In this document: piece by piece, positions 55,795 through 64,000 of the stretch
Position numbering within the stretch: the first letter of the stretch is position 1
Layout: each line of letters starts with the position of its first letter
Source: Palsa-504 sp963800415
GTDB taxonomy: Bacteria; Actinomycetota; Actinomycetes; Streptosporangiales; Streptosporangiaceae
Direction: 5' to 3'
Length of the DNA: 64,000 nucleotides
Assembly: GCA_963800415.1 (NCBI GenBank)
Contig: CAWDBS010000046.1
Location: forward strand, 1 to 64,000
Notes under the pieces: generated by a model
What the model saw: only the letters and a program-made list of their open reading frames with translations
The model's database searches: none
What the model was told of the DNA's origin: nothing
Translations under genes and position numbers: made by a program

Positions 55795-56190
55795 TTATCG
55801 CAGCACGCGGATGGTGCATCGGGGCCCTGAAGCATTGGCCAGGCGCTGATCGGCAGTCAGCAGCTCACAGTCCAGAGTTTCGGCGAGTGCGACGTAGACG
55901 GCGTCGTGCACTGTCACGTTCGCGCGTAGTTCATGAGCGCGGCGCACGAACCGGAGGGCGGGGTACCGGTCTATCTCGAGCTGCTCAAGGTCTTCGACTG
56001 CTGCGGCGAACCTCTGATCGGAGACCGTGCCCGCGATCCACCGTTTGCGCAGCACCGCGACGGTCTCGACGTCCGCCAGATCGGGCGCGGCGACGTCACC
56101 GGCGTTGCGGAACTCCAGGCGGGCTCGCTGCCCGTCGTTCCCGTCATCGCCGACGACATTGGCAAGGACAGACGCATCGATGACGATCAA
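55795..56190 (-). CDS. vapC: PIN-domain toxin, VapC family
   Basis: 131 residues. Acidic catalytic residues Asp5 (VIDASVL), Glu42 (DVETVAVL), Asp96 (VHDAVYVALA) and Asp114 (LLTADQRL) as in VapC ribonucleases. Overlaps its antitoxin gene by 4 bp. Inserted between two catabolic genes. Confidence 0.9.
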   Translation of the reverse strand: MIVIDASVLANVVGDDGNDGQRARLEFRNAGDVAAPDLADVETVAVLRKRWIAGTVSDQRFAAAVEDLEQLEIDRYPALRFVRRAHELRANVTVHDAVYVALAETLDCELLTADQRLANASGPRCTIRVLR

Positions 56191-56417
56191 CCCCGGGACC
56201 GCTCCTCGCCGAGGTCTTGGGCGGCCTGGCGCAGGCCCACCTGCCCTCCGCTGCGGCGCTCGATGCGGTCCAGGACCTCATCGACGCTCGGCCGCTCCGC
56301 GAGCCTGCGCAGTTCACTGGTGAGGAACTGCTGCAGGGATTGGCCGCGACGCTCAGCCCGGCGCTGAAGGGCGGCGTGAACGTCGTCGGGAAGGTCTCTT
56401 ACCAGCAAGTTCGGCAT
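56187..56417 (-). CDS. vapB: VapB-type antitoxin (FitA/ribbon-helix-helix)
   Basis: 76 residues with the N-terminal strand MPNLLVRDLPDDVHAAL and helices QSLQQFLTSELRRLAE of an Arc-type ribbon-helix-helix, then a toxin-binding tail. Upstream of vapC and overlapping it. Start ATG 56417; an AT-rich patch (TTGCATTATGCTATCATTC) just upstream is the likely autoregulated promoter. Confidence 0.88.
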   Translation of the reverse strand: MPNLLVRDLPDDVHAALQRRAERRGQSLQQFLTSELRRLAERPSVDEVLDRIERRSGGQVGLRQAAQDLGEERSRG

Positions 56418-56538
56418 GCTTGCATTATGCTATCATTCCCACTTACGGGCAAGTCAGCTGCATGAACGGCAGACTTCTTCCTAGCCATCGCAGCGGGCGG
56501 ACTCCTGTCCAGGAGCGTGCTATCCCTGATCCCTGTAC

Positions 56539-57454
56539 TCACCCGGCCGGCTTACGGTTGCCCAGGGTGTCGGCGTTCGGGGCGGCTTTGGCTACCAGGC
56601 CGGGGATGACCGCGGACAGCGCGGCCGGGTCCCAGCGGGTGCCGGCGGATACGCTGGGGCCGTTCACCCAGCCCTCCAGGACGGTGATCGCGTTCCCCCA
56701 GGCGCCGAACACCCGCCCGGTCACCTCGCGGGACTCCGCCGAGCCGAGCCAGACCACCAGCGGCGAGATCGCCTCGGGGCTCAGGTCCCGGGCGGCCGCC
56801 GCGGCGCGCATCATCTCGATGTCCTCGGTCATCCGGGTCAGCGCGGTCGGCGCGATGGCGTTGACCGTGACACCGTAGCGGTCTAGTTCCCGGGCCGCGA
56901 TGACGGTCAGGCTGGCGATGCCGGCCTTGGCCGCCCCGTAGTTGCCCTGACCCGGGTTGCCGAACAGGCCCGACGGCGAGGTGGTGTTGATCACCCGCGC
57001 GTCGTTGGCGTGGCCCTCCTTGGCCCGCTGCCGCCAGTACGCCGCGGCATGGTGCAGCACCGCGAAGGTGCCCTTGAGGTGCACGCCGATGACCGCGTCC
57101 CAGTCCTGCTCGGTCATCGTGACGATCATCCGGTCGCGCAGGATGCCCGCGTTGTTCACCACCACGTCCAGCCCGCCGAACGCCTCGACGGCCGCTCGGA
57201 TCAGCCGCTGCGCGCCGGCCCAGGAGGAGATGTCATCGGTATTCGCGACCGCCTTCGCCGCCGGCCGCGGCGATCTCGTCGGCGACCGCCTGGGCCGGGC
57301 CTGCCGACGCGCCCGCGCCGTCCCGGGCGCCGCCCAGGTCGTTGACCACGACCTTGGCGCCCTGCGCGGCGAACGCCAGGGCGTGCGCCCGGCCGATGCC
57401 GTTCCCCGCGCCGGTGATGACCACGACGCGCCCGGTGCATGTTCCTGCCGGCAT
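56539..57454 (-). CDS. Short-chain dehydrogenase, MFE2-like, frameshifted and fused to next SDR frame
   Basis: From ATG 57454 (ribosome site AAGGAGAGCAC) the frame gives VVITGAGNGIGRAHALAF and VVVNDLGGARDGAG. Near 57240 it shifts; the remainder NNAGILRDRMIVTM, NTTSPSGLFG, YGAAKAG and GRVFGAWGNAI reads to 56539. One base change explains it. The homologue at 28156-29100 has the same plan. The upstream SDR has no stop before this ATG, so in the written sequence both form one frame. Confidence 0.85.
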
Positions 57455-58285
57455 GTGCTCTCCTTGTGGCTCGGCTCGCAGCCAGCTCGTTCGGGATAAT
57501 TGGTTCGCCAGGTCGGCCACGAACGGCTGGTGGGCGAGCATGCCGCCGTCCACGCAGATGTTCTGCCCGGTGATGAAGGCGGACTCGTCGCTGGCCAGGA
57601 AGACGACCAGCGCCGCGATGTCCTCGGGGCAGCCGAGGCGGGGGGTGAGCGCGTGCCGCAGCATGGTCGCGTGCACCGCCTCGCGGCCGGGCTTGGAACC
57701 GATCTCGATGAAGCCGGGTGATATCGCGTTGCACCGTATGCCCTGCTTGCCGAACTCGGTCGCCGCGTACCGGGTCAGGCTGATCAGGGCGGCCTTGGAC
57801 GCGCCGTAGGCCGGGTTGCGCAGGTCCCCGGTCAGGCCGGCGCCGGAGGCCGTGTTGATGACCGAGCCGCCGCCGCGCGCGATCATGTGCGGCACGGCGG
57901 CCTGGATTGCTACCATGGCGCCGCGCAGGTTGATCCGCATGGTGGCGTCCCAGACGTCGGGGTCGGCCGCGCTGACCGGCAGGTCGCGGGTGGCGGCCAG
58001 CTGGGTCGCGGCGGCGTTGTTGTGCAGGATGTCCAGGCCGCCGTACGCGCTCACCGCCGCCTGGACCATCGCCCGCACCGAGTCGACCTCGCCCAGGTCC
58101 GCCTGCACCGCGGTCGCCTCGCCGCCCGCGGCGGCGATCTTGGCCGCCACCTCCCCGGCCCCGTCGCCGTTCAGGTCGGCGACCACCGTCCGGGCGCCCT
58201 CGGCCGCCACCCGCCGTGCGGTCGCCTGGCCGATGCCGGAGGCCGCGCCGGTGATAATCGCGATCTTGCCGTCAAGCCTGCCCAT
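57455..58285 (-). CDS. Short-chain dehydrogenase without an in-frame stop
   Basis: About 277 residues from ATG 58285 (ribosome site GAAGGAGTAATACC): cofactor motif ITGAASGIGQATA, NNAAATQLAATRD, Ser in NTASGAGLTGDL, YGASKAA and GQNICVDGGMLAHQP. Normal SDR ends follow soon after, but the frame continues through SRTSWLRAEPQGEH into the next SDR start. Either a stop codon was lost by a one-base error, or a tandem SDR fusion exists. Likely acts on a hydroxyacyl-CoA or a steroid-type alcohol. Confidence 0.85.
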
Positions 58286-58290
58286 GGGTA

Positions 58291-59262
58291 TTACTCCTTC
58301 AGCAATGGGCGGAGCCGGGTGCAGATGGTCTGCACGTGGCGGGCGGCCAGGTCCTCGGGCAGGCCCGCCACCGACGCGCCGAGCCACACCGTCTGCACCG
58401 GGGCGTCCCCGGCGTACTCGCCGATCGCCTTGGCGACCTCCTCCGGCGTGCCGAACAGGAAGTACGACATCGGGCCGGCGTCCGGGCCCTTGGTGCGCAG
58501 CCGCTCGGGATCTACCGGGCGGGGCACCGGGTTACCGGTTCCCTCCACCATGTACCTGCGATAGCTGTCCTGGGCGTACGCGATGTGCGGAGCGAGGTGC
58601 GCCCAGTCTCGTTCGGGATCATCGGTGACGTAGGCCTGTACCCCGCCGGCCATCCGGGCGGAGGCCGGGTCATGGCCGCCCTGGGCCAGGCCGTCCCGGT
58701 ACGGCGGCCAGGAACTGGCGGCCACGGTGAGCAGCCCCTCGCCCATCAGCCCGGCCCGCCGTGCTCCCTTCGGCCCCTGGTAGCCCAGCCAGATCGGCAG
58801 CTTTTCCTGAACCGGCGCCGGCCTGAGTCCGTTGTCACCCCACAGCCGGCGCAGCTCGGCGACCTGCTGATCCAGGATGCGGTACCGGGCGGTGAAGTCC
58901 GTGCCGAAGAGCTCGAACTCCGGCCTGCGATACCCGGCGCCCAGGCCGAGCTCCAGCCGGCCGCCGCTGATGATGTCCACCACCACCGCCTCCTCGGCCA
59001 GCTGCGCGATCTTGCGCAGCGGCGCGACGAGGATGCCGGTGCCCAGGCGGACCCGGGTGGTCCGGGCGGCCGCGGCCGCCGCGAAGGTCAGCGGCTGCGG
59101 CAGGTAGCCGTCCTCGAAGCCGTGGTGCTCGGAGAACCAGAGCGAGTCCGCGCCGAGAAGTTCGGCCTCCCGGCAGAGTTCCAGGGTGAAGCCGTAGAGC
59201 CGGGCCGGGTCCTGCCGCCAGGCGGGCGGATTGCGCAGGTCGAACCAGACGCCGATGTTCAT
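58291..59262 (-). CDS. LLM-class F420-dependent oxidoreductase
   Basis: 323 residues of the bacterial luciferase-like monooxygenase fold. N-terminal MNIGVWFDLRNPP, FSEHHG (cofactor region), GTGILVAPLRKIAQLAEEAVVVD and GRLELGLGAGYRRPEF are the standard motifs. Probably uses F420H2 or FMNH2. Coupled by ATGA overlap to the upstream SnoaL-like gene and followed 5 bp later by an SDR. Confidence 0.92.
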   Translation of the reverse strand: MNIGVWFDLRNPPAWRQDPARLYGFTLELCREAELLGADSLWFSEHHGFEDGYLPQPLTFAAAAAARTTRVRLGTGILVAPLRKIAQLAEEAVVVDIISGGRLELGLGAGYRRPEFELFGTDFTARYRILDQQVAELRRLWGDNGLRPAPVQEKLPIWLGYQGPKGARRAGLMGEGLLTVAASSWPPYRDGLAQGGHDPASARMAGGVQAYVTDDPERDWAHLAPHIAYAQDSYRRYMVEGTGNPVPRPVDPERLRTKGPDAGPMSYFLFGTPEEVAKAIGEYAGDAPVQTVWLGASVAGLPEDLAARHVQTICTRLRPLLKE

Positions 59263-59826
59263 GAGGCTGCTCCGTTCGCCGGGGCTGTGGTCAGCGCGGC
59301 GGCGCGGGCGTCGCCGTCCCAGAACCGCGACCAGCTTGCGAACTCGGCAGGAAGCGCCGGCTTTCCCGCTGGCCGCCCAGCCGGCGAATCCTTGTGACTG
59401 CGGGGTGCTGGTGGCGCCGGCCGCGTACCAGTGGCGCTCCCGCCGACGGGAGAAGAACCATTCGCCGTCCACCCGCGCGTACTCATCGAAGTAGCAGATT
59501 GCCATCACGATCCACTCGTCTCCCACCTCGTGTTCGGCCCGGCAGTAGACCGCGCCGGTGGCCGTGTCTTTGGTGGTCAGCTCGATCCGGTGCCCGCAGA
59601 TCTGGTGCACGGACCGGTAGAACCGGCGCACCATCGGGTCGATGTAGCGCCGCAGCGCCTCCCGGCCGGTGCCGTGCCGGCCCATGTCCACGTCCGGCCG
59701 GAAGCAGCCCACCCAGGCATCGATGTCCCTGGCGTCCACGGCCATCGCGTACCGGATGGCCAGCTGCCCGATGGCCAGCTGCGCCTCGATGCGGGCCACG
59801 CGCTCGGCGAGTCCGGTGTCGGCCAC
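59259..59826 (-). CDS. SnoaL/NTF2-like protein, frameshifted near 3' end
   Basis: About 188 residues. The start ERVARIEAQLAIGQLAIRYA and the SVHQICGHRIELTTKDTATG/EHEVGDEWIVMAI core are typical of actinobacterial SnoaL_4 proteins. The natural C-terminus EFASWSRFWDGDARAAALTT is read one frame over and ends at 59259-59261, overlapping the LLM gene. One base near 59360 is in error. Function in the pathway (dehydratase or isomerase) is inference. Confidence 0.82.
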
Positions 59827-59867
59827 GAGGTCTCCGTTTCTCCGATCAGGGACGTCTTGCCCGATGA

Positions 59868-59900
59868 TGGTTTATTTAGAATAATAAGTCAACTGATTCT
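59868..59900. promoter_or_regulatory. AT-rich divergent promoter
   Basis: GGTTTATTTAGAATAATAAG followed by TCAACTGATTC lies between the SnoaL-like gene and the truncated FadD gene. It shares general composition, not the exact TATAACTA core, with the other sites. Confidence 0.35.
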
Positions 59901-59912
59901 ATCCCGGAGGGC

Positions 59913-60066
59913 GTGGCTGTGCATCCTGGAGTCTTCGCCGCTAAGGAGCCGGACCGCCCGGCGGTCGTCATGGCCGCCTCCGGCGCCGTGGTGACCTTTG
60001 CCGGGCTTGAGGCCCGCTCCAACCGGTGGCCTGGCTGGCCCGGCGATGCGGGCTGCGCCCGGACAT
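59913..60066 (+). pseudogene. N-terminal fragment of a FadD-type acyl-CoA synthetase
   Basis: GTG 59913 opens HPGVFAAKEPDRPAVVMAAS and TFAGLEARSNR, the typical first 45 residues of long-chain acyl-CoA ligases; the continuation LAWLARRCGLRPDI is one frame over. Then the DNA becomes the end of a reversed transposase. The rest of the ligase gene was lost at this IS junction. Confidence 0.7.
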
Positions 60067-60084
60067 CCCCGGGCGCTGGCTGCG

Positions 60085-60685
60085 TGACCTGCTCGGCATG
60101 ACCGAAGGCGACGTGGCCAAAGGTGTGCTTGAACGTCGGCGCGGCCTGCTCCTTCTCCGAGTGGCACACCACGATGTGCCCGTCCAGGTCGATCACTAGC
60201 GCCTCCACACCGGCGGTGCCGGCGACCCGCGACGGCCCGAACGCGGCCCCGGTGGTCTCGGCGCGCTGCGCCCAGGCCACCTCCCGGGCCCGGGCCCGAG
60301 CGGCGGCGACCGCGGGCAGTTCGGGGTCGCCGAGAGCGTCCAGCAGCCGCCAACAGGTGGAGTCCGAGGCCACCGACCCGAACAGGGCGGGCTGGTCGGC
60401 CAGGACCGCGATGTCGCTGATCGCCTCGGCGCCGTCGGCGATCGCCACCGCCAGATCGACCAGCACCCGCCCCGGATCATGCCGCGGCCGAGGCCCACGC
60501 ACCCCGTCCAGCGCGGCACTCAGCTCGGCGGTCAGCGTGGTGGTGCCGGCCAGATCGGCCACAGCCGGGACCGGGCGTGCGACACCACTCCAGACCCATC
60601 CGGGGTGACCATGATCCTCGGACGCGTCGCGGTAGCCCGCACTCCGAAAGTGCCTCTCTATCAGGTCCGACTCGGTCTTCGACAA
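60085..60685 (-). mobile_element. IS1380-family transposase, N-terminal half
   Basis: About 200 residues starting at ATG 60685: DASEDHGHPGWVWSGVARP, TTTLTAELSAALDGVRGPR, the ALFGSVASDSTCWRLLDAL block, then VIDLDGHIVVCHSEKEQAA with the first catalytic Asp and FKHTFGHVAF. Everything after it, including the second Asp and the Glu, is missing. It cannot be the other half of the copy at 5027-6130, because both contain the first-Asp region with different sequence. Confidence 0.8.
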
Positions 60686-60764
60686 CCCAGTCTCCCCTGG
60701 TCAAGAGGCAGCTTCGGTCCTCCAGGCGCGGACAAGCCGACCGGCCCATGAAGAGCCAGGGTCA

Positions 60765-60863
60765 AGGCGCAAGGACACGCTCAACTCGCAGCCGCCCGCG
60801 CTCATGGCCGCGGCGCTCGACCTCGTCGCGCCCTTCCTCACCCGCCTCGTCTCGCGGGGATGA
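60765..60863 (+). pseudogene. C-terminal fragment of an unidentified protein
   Basis: A plus-strand frame reads DTLNSQPPALMAAALDLVA then PFLTRLVSRG and stops at 60861-60863. The amphipathic helix looks protein-like. The upstream part is replaced by the IS1380 remnant. No family assigned. Confidence 0.3.
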
Positions 60864-60884
60864 CAGGGCGCGGCAACCCCGCTA

Positions 60885-62429
60885 TCAGCTTGGCTCGCTC
60901 GGATTCTCCTCGCGCCACATCCGCTCGGATGGCAGCCGCCAGGCGTGCGGGGCGATCAGTTGGTGGATCGCGTTCGGGCCCCAGCTCCCGGGCGCGTACG
61001 GCTTGACCGGCGGCGGGGCATCCAGCAGCGGGATCGATCTCTCCCAGAGGCTCTCGATGCCGTCCGCCGTGGTGAATAGCGTGTGGTCGCCGCGCATCGC
61101 GTCGAGGATCAACCGCTCGTACGCCTCCAGGACGTCGCCGGCGTAGTCGGTCTCCCCCGTTGAGAACTGCATGCTCAGCTTGTCGAGCTTCATCCCGGGG
61201 CCGGGCCGCTTGCCGTAGTAGGACAGCGAGACCTTGGACTCGTCGGCGAGGTCGAACGTCAGGTGGTCCGGACCAGCCGATCCGACCCCGGAGTCCGCCG
61301 GGAACATCGAACGTGGCGCCTCCTTGAACGCGATCGAGATGATCCGCATGCCCTCCGCCATTCGCTTTCCGGTGCGGAGGTAGAACGGGACCCCGGCCCA
61401 GCGCCAGTTGTCGAGCTCGCAGTGCACGGCGATGAACGTCTCGGTGTCGGAGTCGCGCGCGACCCCTTCCTCCTGGCGGTAGCCCCCGTACTGACCGCGC
61501 ACCACGTGCGAGGGTAGGACGGGCAGCAGGGACCGGAAGACCTTGTTCTTCTCCTCGCTGATCGAGGTCGGTTCGAGCGCGGTCGGTGGCTCCATAGCCA
61601 CGAACGCCATCACTTGGAACAGGTGGGTGACGACCATGTCCTTGTAGGCGCCGGTATTTTCGTAGAAGTTGGCCCTGCGGTCCAGCCCGAGGCTCTCGGG
61701 GATGTCGATCTGGACGTGGTCGATGAAGTTCCGGTTCCAGATCGGCTCGAACAGCCCGTTGGCGAAACGCAGGGCGAGGATGTTCTGCGCCGCCTCCTTG
61801 CCGAGGAAGTGGTCGATGCGGAAGATCTGCGATTCGTCGAACGTTTGGTGCATCTGCGCGTTGAGCTCGACCGCGCTCTCCAGGTCGGTCCCGAACGGCT
61901 TCTCCATGACCACCCGGGAGTGCTCGACGAGCTTCGCCTCCCGCAGCATGTTGATCACATCGAGCGCGGCGGCGGGCGGCACGCTGAGGTAGTGCAGCCG
62001 CAGGCAGCCCTCGCCGAGCTGGTCCTCCGCCTCGGCGACCGCGGCCGCCAGCGTCTCCGGGCCCGCCGACCTCGGCACGTAGCGCAGGTTCGCGGCGAAC
62101 TCCTCCCACTCCTCCGACACGAGTTGCTCGCGGATCCGGCGTTCGAAGGCGACGGTCTTGAGGTGGCCGTACTCCGCCGCCGCGGCCTTGGCGAACGCCC
62201 GGAAGTCCTCGTCGCTCATCTCCTCCAGAGATGACCCGACAATCCTGATCGGCGGGGCGAGGTGCGACGCTGCCAGGTGCGCGAAGCCAGGCAGCAGCTT
62301 CCGACGCGCGAGGTCGCCGGTCGCCCCGAAAAGTACGATCACGTGGGGCGGGATGCGCTCGGACTCATTGCGATACTGACGTGAGCCCAGCGCGGCGTAG
62401 GCGTTCGTCTGCGCTCGGTAGGTGTCCAC
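60885..62429 (-). CDS. zwf: Glucose-6-phosphate dehydrogenase
   Basis: 514 residues, complete. NAD(P) motif GATGDL (35-40), EKPFG (176-180), and the active site RIDHFLGKE (204-212). The C-terminal WERSIPLLDAPPPVKPYAPGSWGP is typical. First enzyme of the oxidative pentose phosphate pathway, supplying NADPH. The gene sits alone between IS remnants. No frameshift. Confidence 0.96.
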   Translation of the reverse strand: MDTYRAQTNAYAALGSRQYRNESERIPPHVIVLFGATGDLARRKLLPGFAHLAASHLAPPIRIVGSSLEEMSDEDFRAFAKAAAAEYGHLKTVAFERRIREQLVSEEWEEFAANLRYVPRSAGPETLAAAVAEAEDQLGEGCLRLHYLSVPPAAALDVINMLREAKLVEHSRVVMEKPFGTDLESAVELNAQMHQTFDESQIFRIDHFLGKEAAQNILALRFANGLFEPIWNRNFIDHVQIDIPESLGLDRRANFYENTGAYKDMVVTHLFQVMAFVAMEPPTALEPTSISEEKNKVFRSLLPVLPSHVVRGQYGGYRQEEGVARDSDTETFIAVHCELDNWRWAGVPFYLRTGKRMAEGMRIISIAFKEAPRSMFPADSGVGSAGPDHLTFDLADESKVSLSYYGKRPGPGMKLDKLSMQFSTGETDYAGDVLEAYERLILDAMRGDHTLFTTADGIESLWERSIPLLDAPPPVKPYAPGSWGPNAIHQLIAPHAWRLPSERMWREENPSEPS

Positions 62430-62496
62430 GACCCATCATGGCATCATGTCGCCGCCGACGGAAGCGGTCGGGCAAGCCCGGCGTCGGCGGGGACGA

Positions 62497-62770
62497 TCAG
62501 CGCTTCCTGCGGCGCTCACTCTTCGTGTCGAGGTATTGGAGCAACTCGTCTGCCGTAAGCTCGATCTCCTTGTGCCGCGACTCCGCGGCTCGGTACGAGC
62601 AGGCGATCAGCCCATCCGGTGGATCCGACGGAAGTCGCCGTAGACGAAGGCGTAGCGCGCCTTCGTGCCGTCCTTCGCGCCCACGGTCAGGCCGAAGTGC
62701 CATTTGGCGTAGTCGTCCCACGAGTGCGACTTGAGGTAGGCGTTCTGGTGGCGGCGCGCGGCTGGAGGTC
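62497..62770 (-). pseudogene. Conserved hypothetical protein, C-terminal part
   Basis: SHSWDDYAKWHFGLTVGAKD, GTKARYAFVYGDFRRIHRMG and, one frame over from about 62610, LIACSYRAAESRHKEIELTA then a Lys/Arg-rich end. This matches a small protein widespread in actinobacteria that I know only as hypothetical. The N-terminal third is replaced by transposase DNA at about 62770. Confidence 0.6.
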
Positions 62771-63110
62771 GATGGCGACCCGCTCGGCCACCTCGGCGTC
62801 CAGCCGCCGCCCGCCGGATCGCCGCGCCGATGCCCAGCCGCTCCCACAACCGATCCAGCGTCCATGCGCCACCCAGCCAGCGGGAGGCGACGATCTCGAC
62901 CTCACCGCCCCCGGCGGCGGCCGCGGCCGCGGCCTGCTCCGGGGTCAGCTACCGGGAGATCGACGCCACCAGCCGGGCCAGCGCCGCGCGGTCGACCTGG
63001 TCGGCCCGCCCGAAGTTGTGGATCACCTTGGCGACCGAGTTCCCGGTCTGCTGCAGGTAGGCCACCACCGAGCCGTCCTCGTTGGTCCGCCGACTCTCCC
63101 GCAGGTACAT
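62765..63110 (-). mobile_element. IS1634-type transposase, N-terminal fragment
   Basis: From ATG 63110 (YLRESRRTNEDGSVVAYLQ, AKVIHNFGRADQVDRAALARLV) to a stop at 62949, then continuing as LTPEQAAAAAA, VASRWLGGAWTLDRLWERLG and an RRLDAEVAERVAIDLQ-like end. These are the first about 115 residues of IS1634-group transposases, interrupted by a stop. The rest is absent and joins the hypothetical protein fragment. Inactive. Confidence 0.7.
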
Positions 63111-63483
63111 GACCACAAGTCAGCAGCATCCGTGCAGCTCAACCCCGGCGACACGCCACCAGTCGTGTGCCTGCAAGTTTTGGCGAATCCGCGGCGGTCG
63201 AAACGGCGTCACCAGCGCCAACGCTACCGATCAAGGGCAGATGTGCCTACGAACTGCGGAAGTCCGTCTGGCGGTGCGCGAATCGGCACACGCAGTCAAA
63301 GATCAACCGTGCGCAGCCGCAGGCTGTCGTGGACGGCCTGGTTCCGGGGCTGACCTCCGGCCACAGCGTCGGCCCGGTCACCGCCACCCGCGCCATTCGC
63401 CGGGCCGGGCAGCGCGTGGGGAGAAGGTTACGTCGGCCGGCTTGTAGGCTTGGCCGCTCAACGGCCGCAGGAACGGGGCAGTC
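63111..63483. other. Intergenic region, nothing recognised
   Basis: About 370 bp upstream of the last gene. Frames are short or GC-driven. A plus-strand frame with VVDGLVPGLTSGHSVGPVTA looks somewhat protein-like but has no family. Confidence 0.35.
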
Positions 63484-64000
63484 GTGAACACCGATGCCGC
63501 AACGCCTCTCCGCCTATGGATGGTCACAGCGGGGCTGTCGGTCATCGCCGCTCTGCTCGGCTACGTGGGCCTTACCTACTACCTCAACGAACGGCCCGAG
63601 TACGCCGGCGCGGAGCCGTTCGACCGGGTCTATTACACCCTTCAGTTGTTCATCTTGAGTCTGACTCCCCTCGGCGGGCCGCCCTACGGTCCGATGCTTA
63701 GCATCGCGATGTACCTCGCGCCTCTGACGACCGTTCTCGCAGTGCTGCAGGCGGTCTCGGCGGTCTTCCGGGCCCGATTCGCCGCCTGGGTGCTGCTGCG
63801 TAAGAGGGGACACTCCGTAGTTGTTGGCGCGGGACCGGCCGCGTTTGTGCTGGCCAGGCGGCTCGCCGCGACCCGGCCGACGGTCCTGGTCGGCTCCAGG
63901 ATCGGTTCCGACGTGGCTAGCCGGGATGCAGTGCGCGTCGTGGACGGAGACCCGACCGACGAGGCGACCCTGCGCGCGGCGGGCGTGCGCGGCGCGGCGC
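63484..64000 (+). CDS. Membrane protein with TrkA-N (RCK-type NAD-binding) domain, 3' cut
   Basis: GTG 63484 opens a frame that runs off the right edge (172 codons seen). Two hydrophobic helices (about residues 11-30 and 77-95) flank a loop with YTLQLFILSLTPLGGPP, resembling a two-TM channel pore region. A Rossmann NAD-binding motif follows: VVVGAGPAAFVLARRLAA, then VDGDPTDEATLRAAGV, as in TrkA-N/RCK domains that gate K+ channels. The ion and the C-terminal domains are unseen. It is single-copy and outside the IS remnants. Confidence 0.75.
   Translation, partial: MNTDAATPLRLWMVTAGLSVIAALLGYVGLTYYLNERPEYAGAEPFDRVYYTLQLFILSLTPLGGPPYGPMLSIAMYLAPLTTVLAVLQAVSAVFRARFAAWVLLRKRGHSVVVGAGPAAFVLARRLAATRPTVLVGSRIGSDVASRDAVRVVDGDPTDEATLRAAGVRGAA

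Noticed and set aside
5027..60685. The two IS1380-type fragments as halves of one element separated by recombination
   Set aside because: Both include the first-Asp region with clearly different sequences, so they come from different elements.

Overview
The window is very GC-rich, uses GTG starts freely, and packs genes into ATGA/GTGA-coupled operons. It carries marker pairs typical of Actinomycetota: gpgS next to a folP-like gene, a tgs-plsC-plsB lipid operon ordered like Rv2484c-Rv2482c, a DUF222/HNH (13E12-type) protein, F420/LLM enzymes, and acyl-CoA dehydrogenase/Ltp/DUF35 catabolic operons. It therefore looks like a chromosomal piece of a filamentous or mycobacterium-like high-GC actinomycete. 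The genus cannot be told from the sequence alone.

Layout. 1-2.2 kb: 3' part of glgX and a membrane protein. 2.2-6.3 kb: an eroded zone with an IS701-family element, an LSDAT/SLOG gene cut by it, a von Willebrand A (vWA) fragment and an IS1380-type transposase. 6.5-9 kb: enoyl-CoA hydratase, acyl-CoA dehydrogenase, PPOX protein. 9-14.6 kb: neutral lipid/phospholipid operon tgs-plsC-plsB, with two of its genes broken by tandem duplications. 14.9-18.3 kb: HNH protein, HIT protein, histidine phosphatase. 18.2-25.2 kb: CoA racemase, SDR (short-chain dehydrogenase/reductase), a Rieske/4-TM/secreted trio, a shortened thiolase, gpsA, a thioesterase. 25.5-28.1 kb: gpgS, folP-like gene and an extradiol-dioxygenase-like gene. 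28.2-36.2 kb: a catabolic block (SDR, Ltp, DUF35, PaaK-like ligase, unknown partner, FadD-like protein, acyl-CoA dehydrogenase). 36.2-46.5 kb: metallopeptidase, patatin, methyltransferase, diacylglycerol kinase, P-type ATPase, PPK2, PhaB-like reductase. 46.6-59.9 kb: a second catabolic block (three amidohydrolases, a paired acyl-CoA dehydrogenase, Ltp2-like aldolase plus DUF35, SDRs, LLM oxidoreductase, SnoaL protein) with a VapBC pair inside. 59.9-63.1 kb: IS remnants around zwf. The window ends inside a TM/TrkA-N protein.

How the genes work together. The two catabolic blocks supply CoA activation, alpha-methyl racemisation, dehydrogenation, hydration, beta-hydroxyacyl oxidation, thiolysis and retro-aldol cleavage, the standard set for branched or cyclic lipid (sterol side-chain-like) breakdown. 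Several of their divergent promoters share the AT-rich 8-mer TATAACTA, often inside an imperfect palindrome, which suggests one regulon. A broken TetR-type gene lies within it.

Two kinds of damage recur. Single-base frameshifts occur in many otherwise conserved genes and may be sequencing errors. Short tandem duplications (12-46 bp, two to four copies) sit at or near gene 3' ends and interrupt tgs and plsB. One 46-bp unit carries a perfect G7/C7 hairpin.
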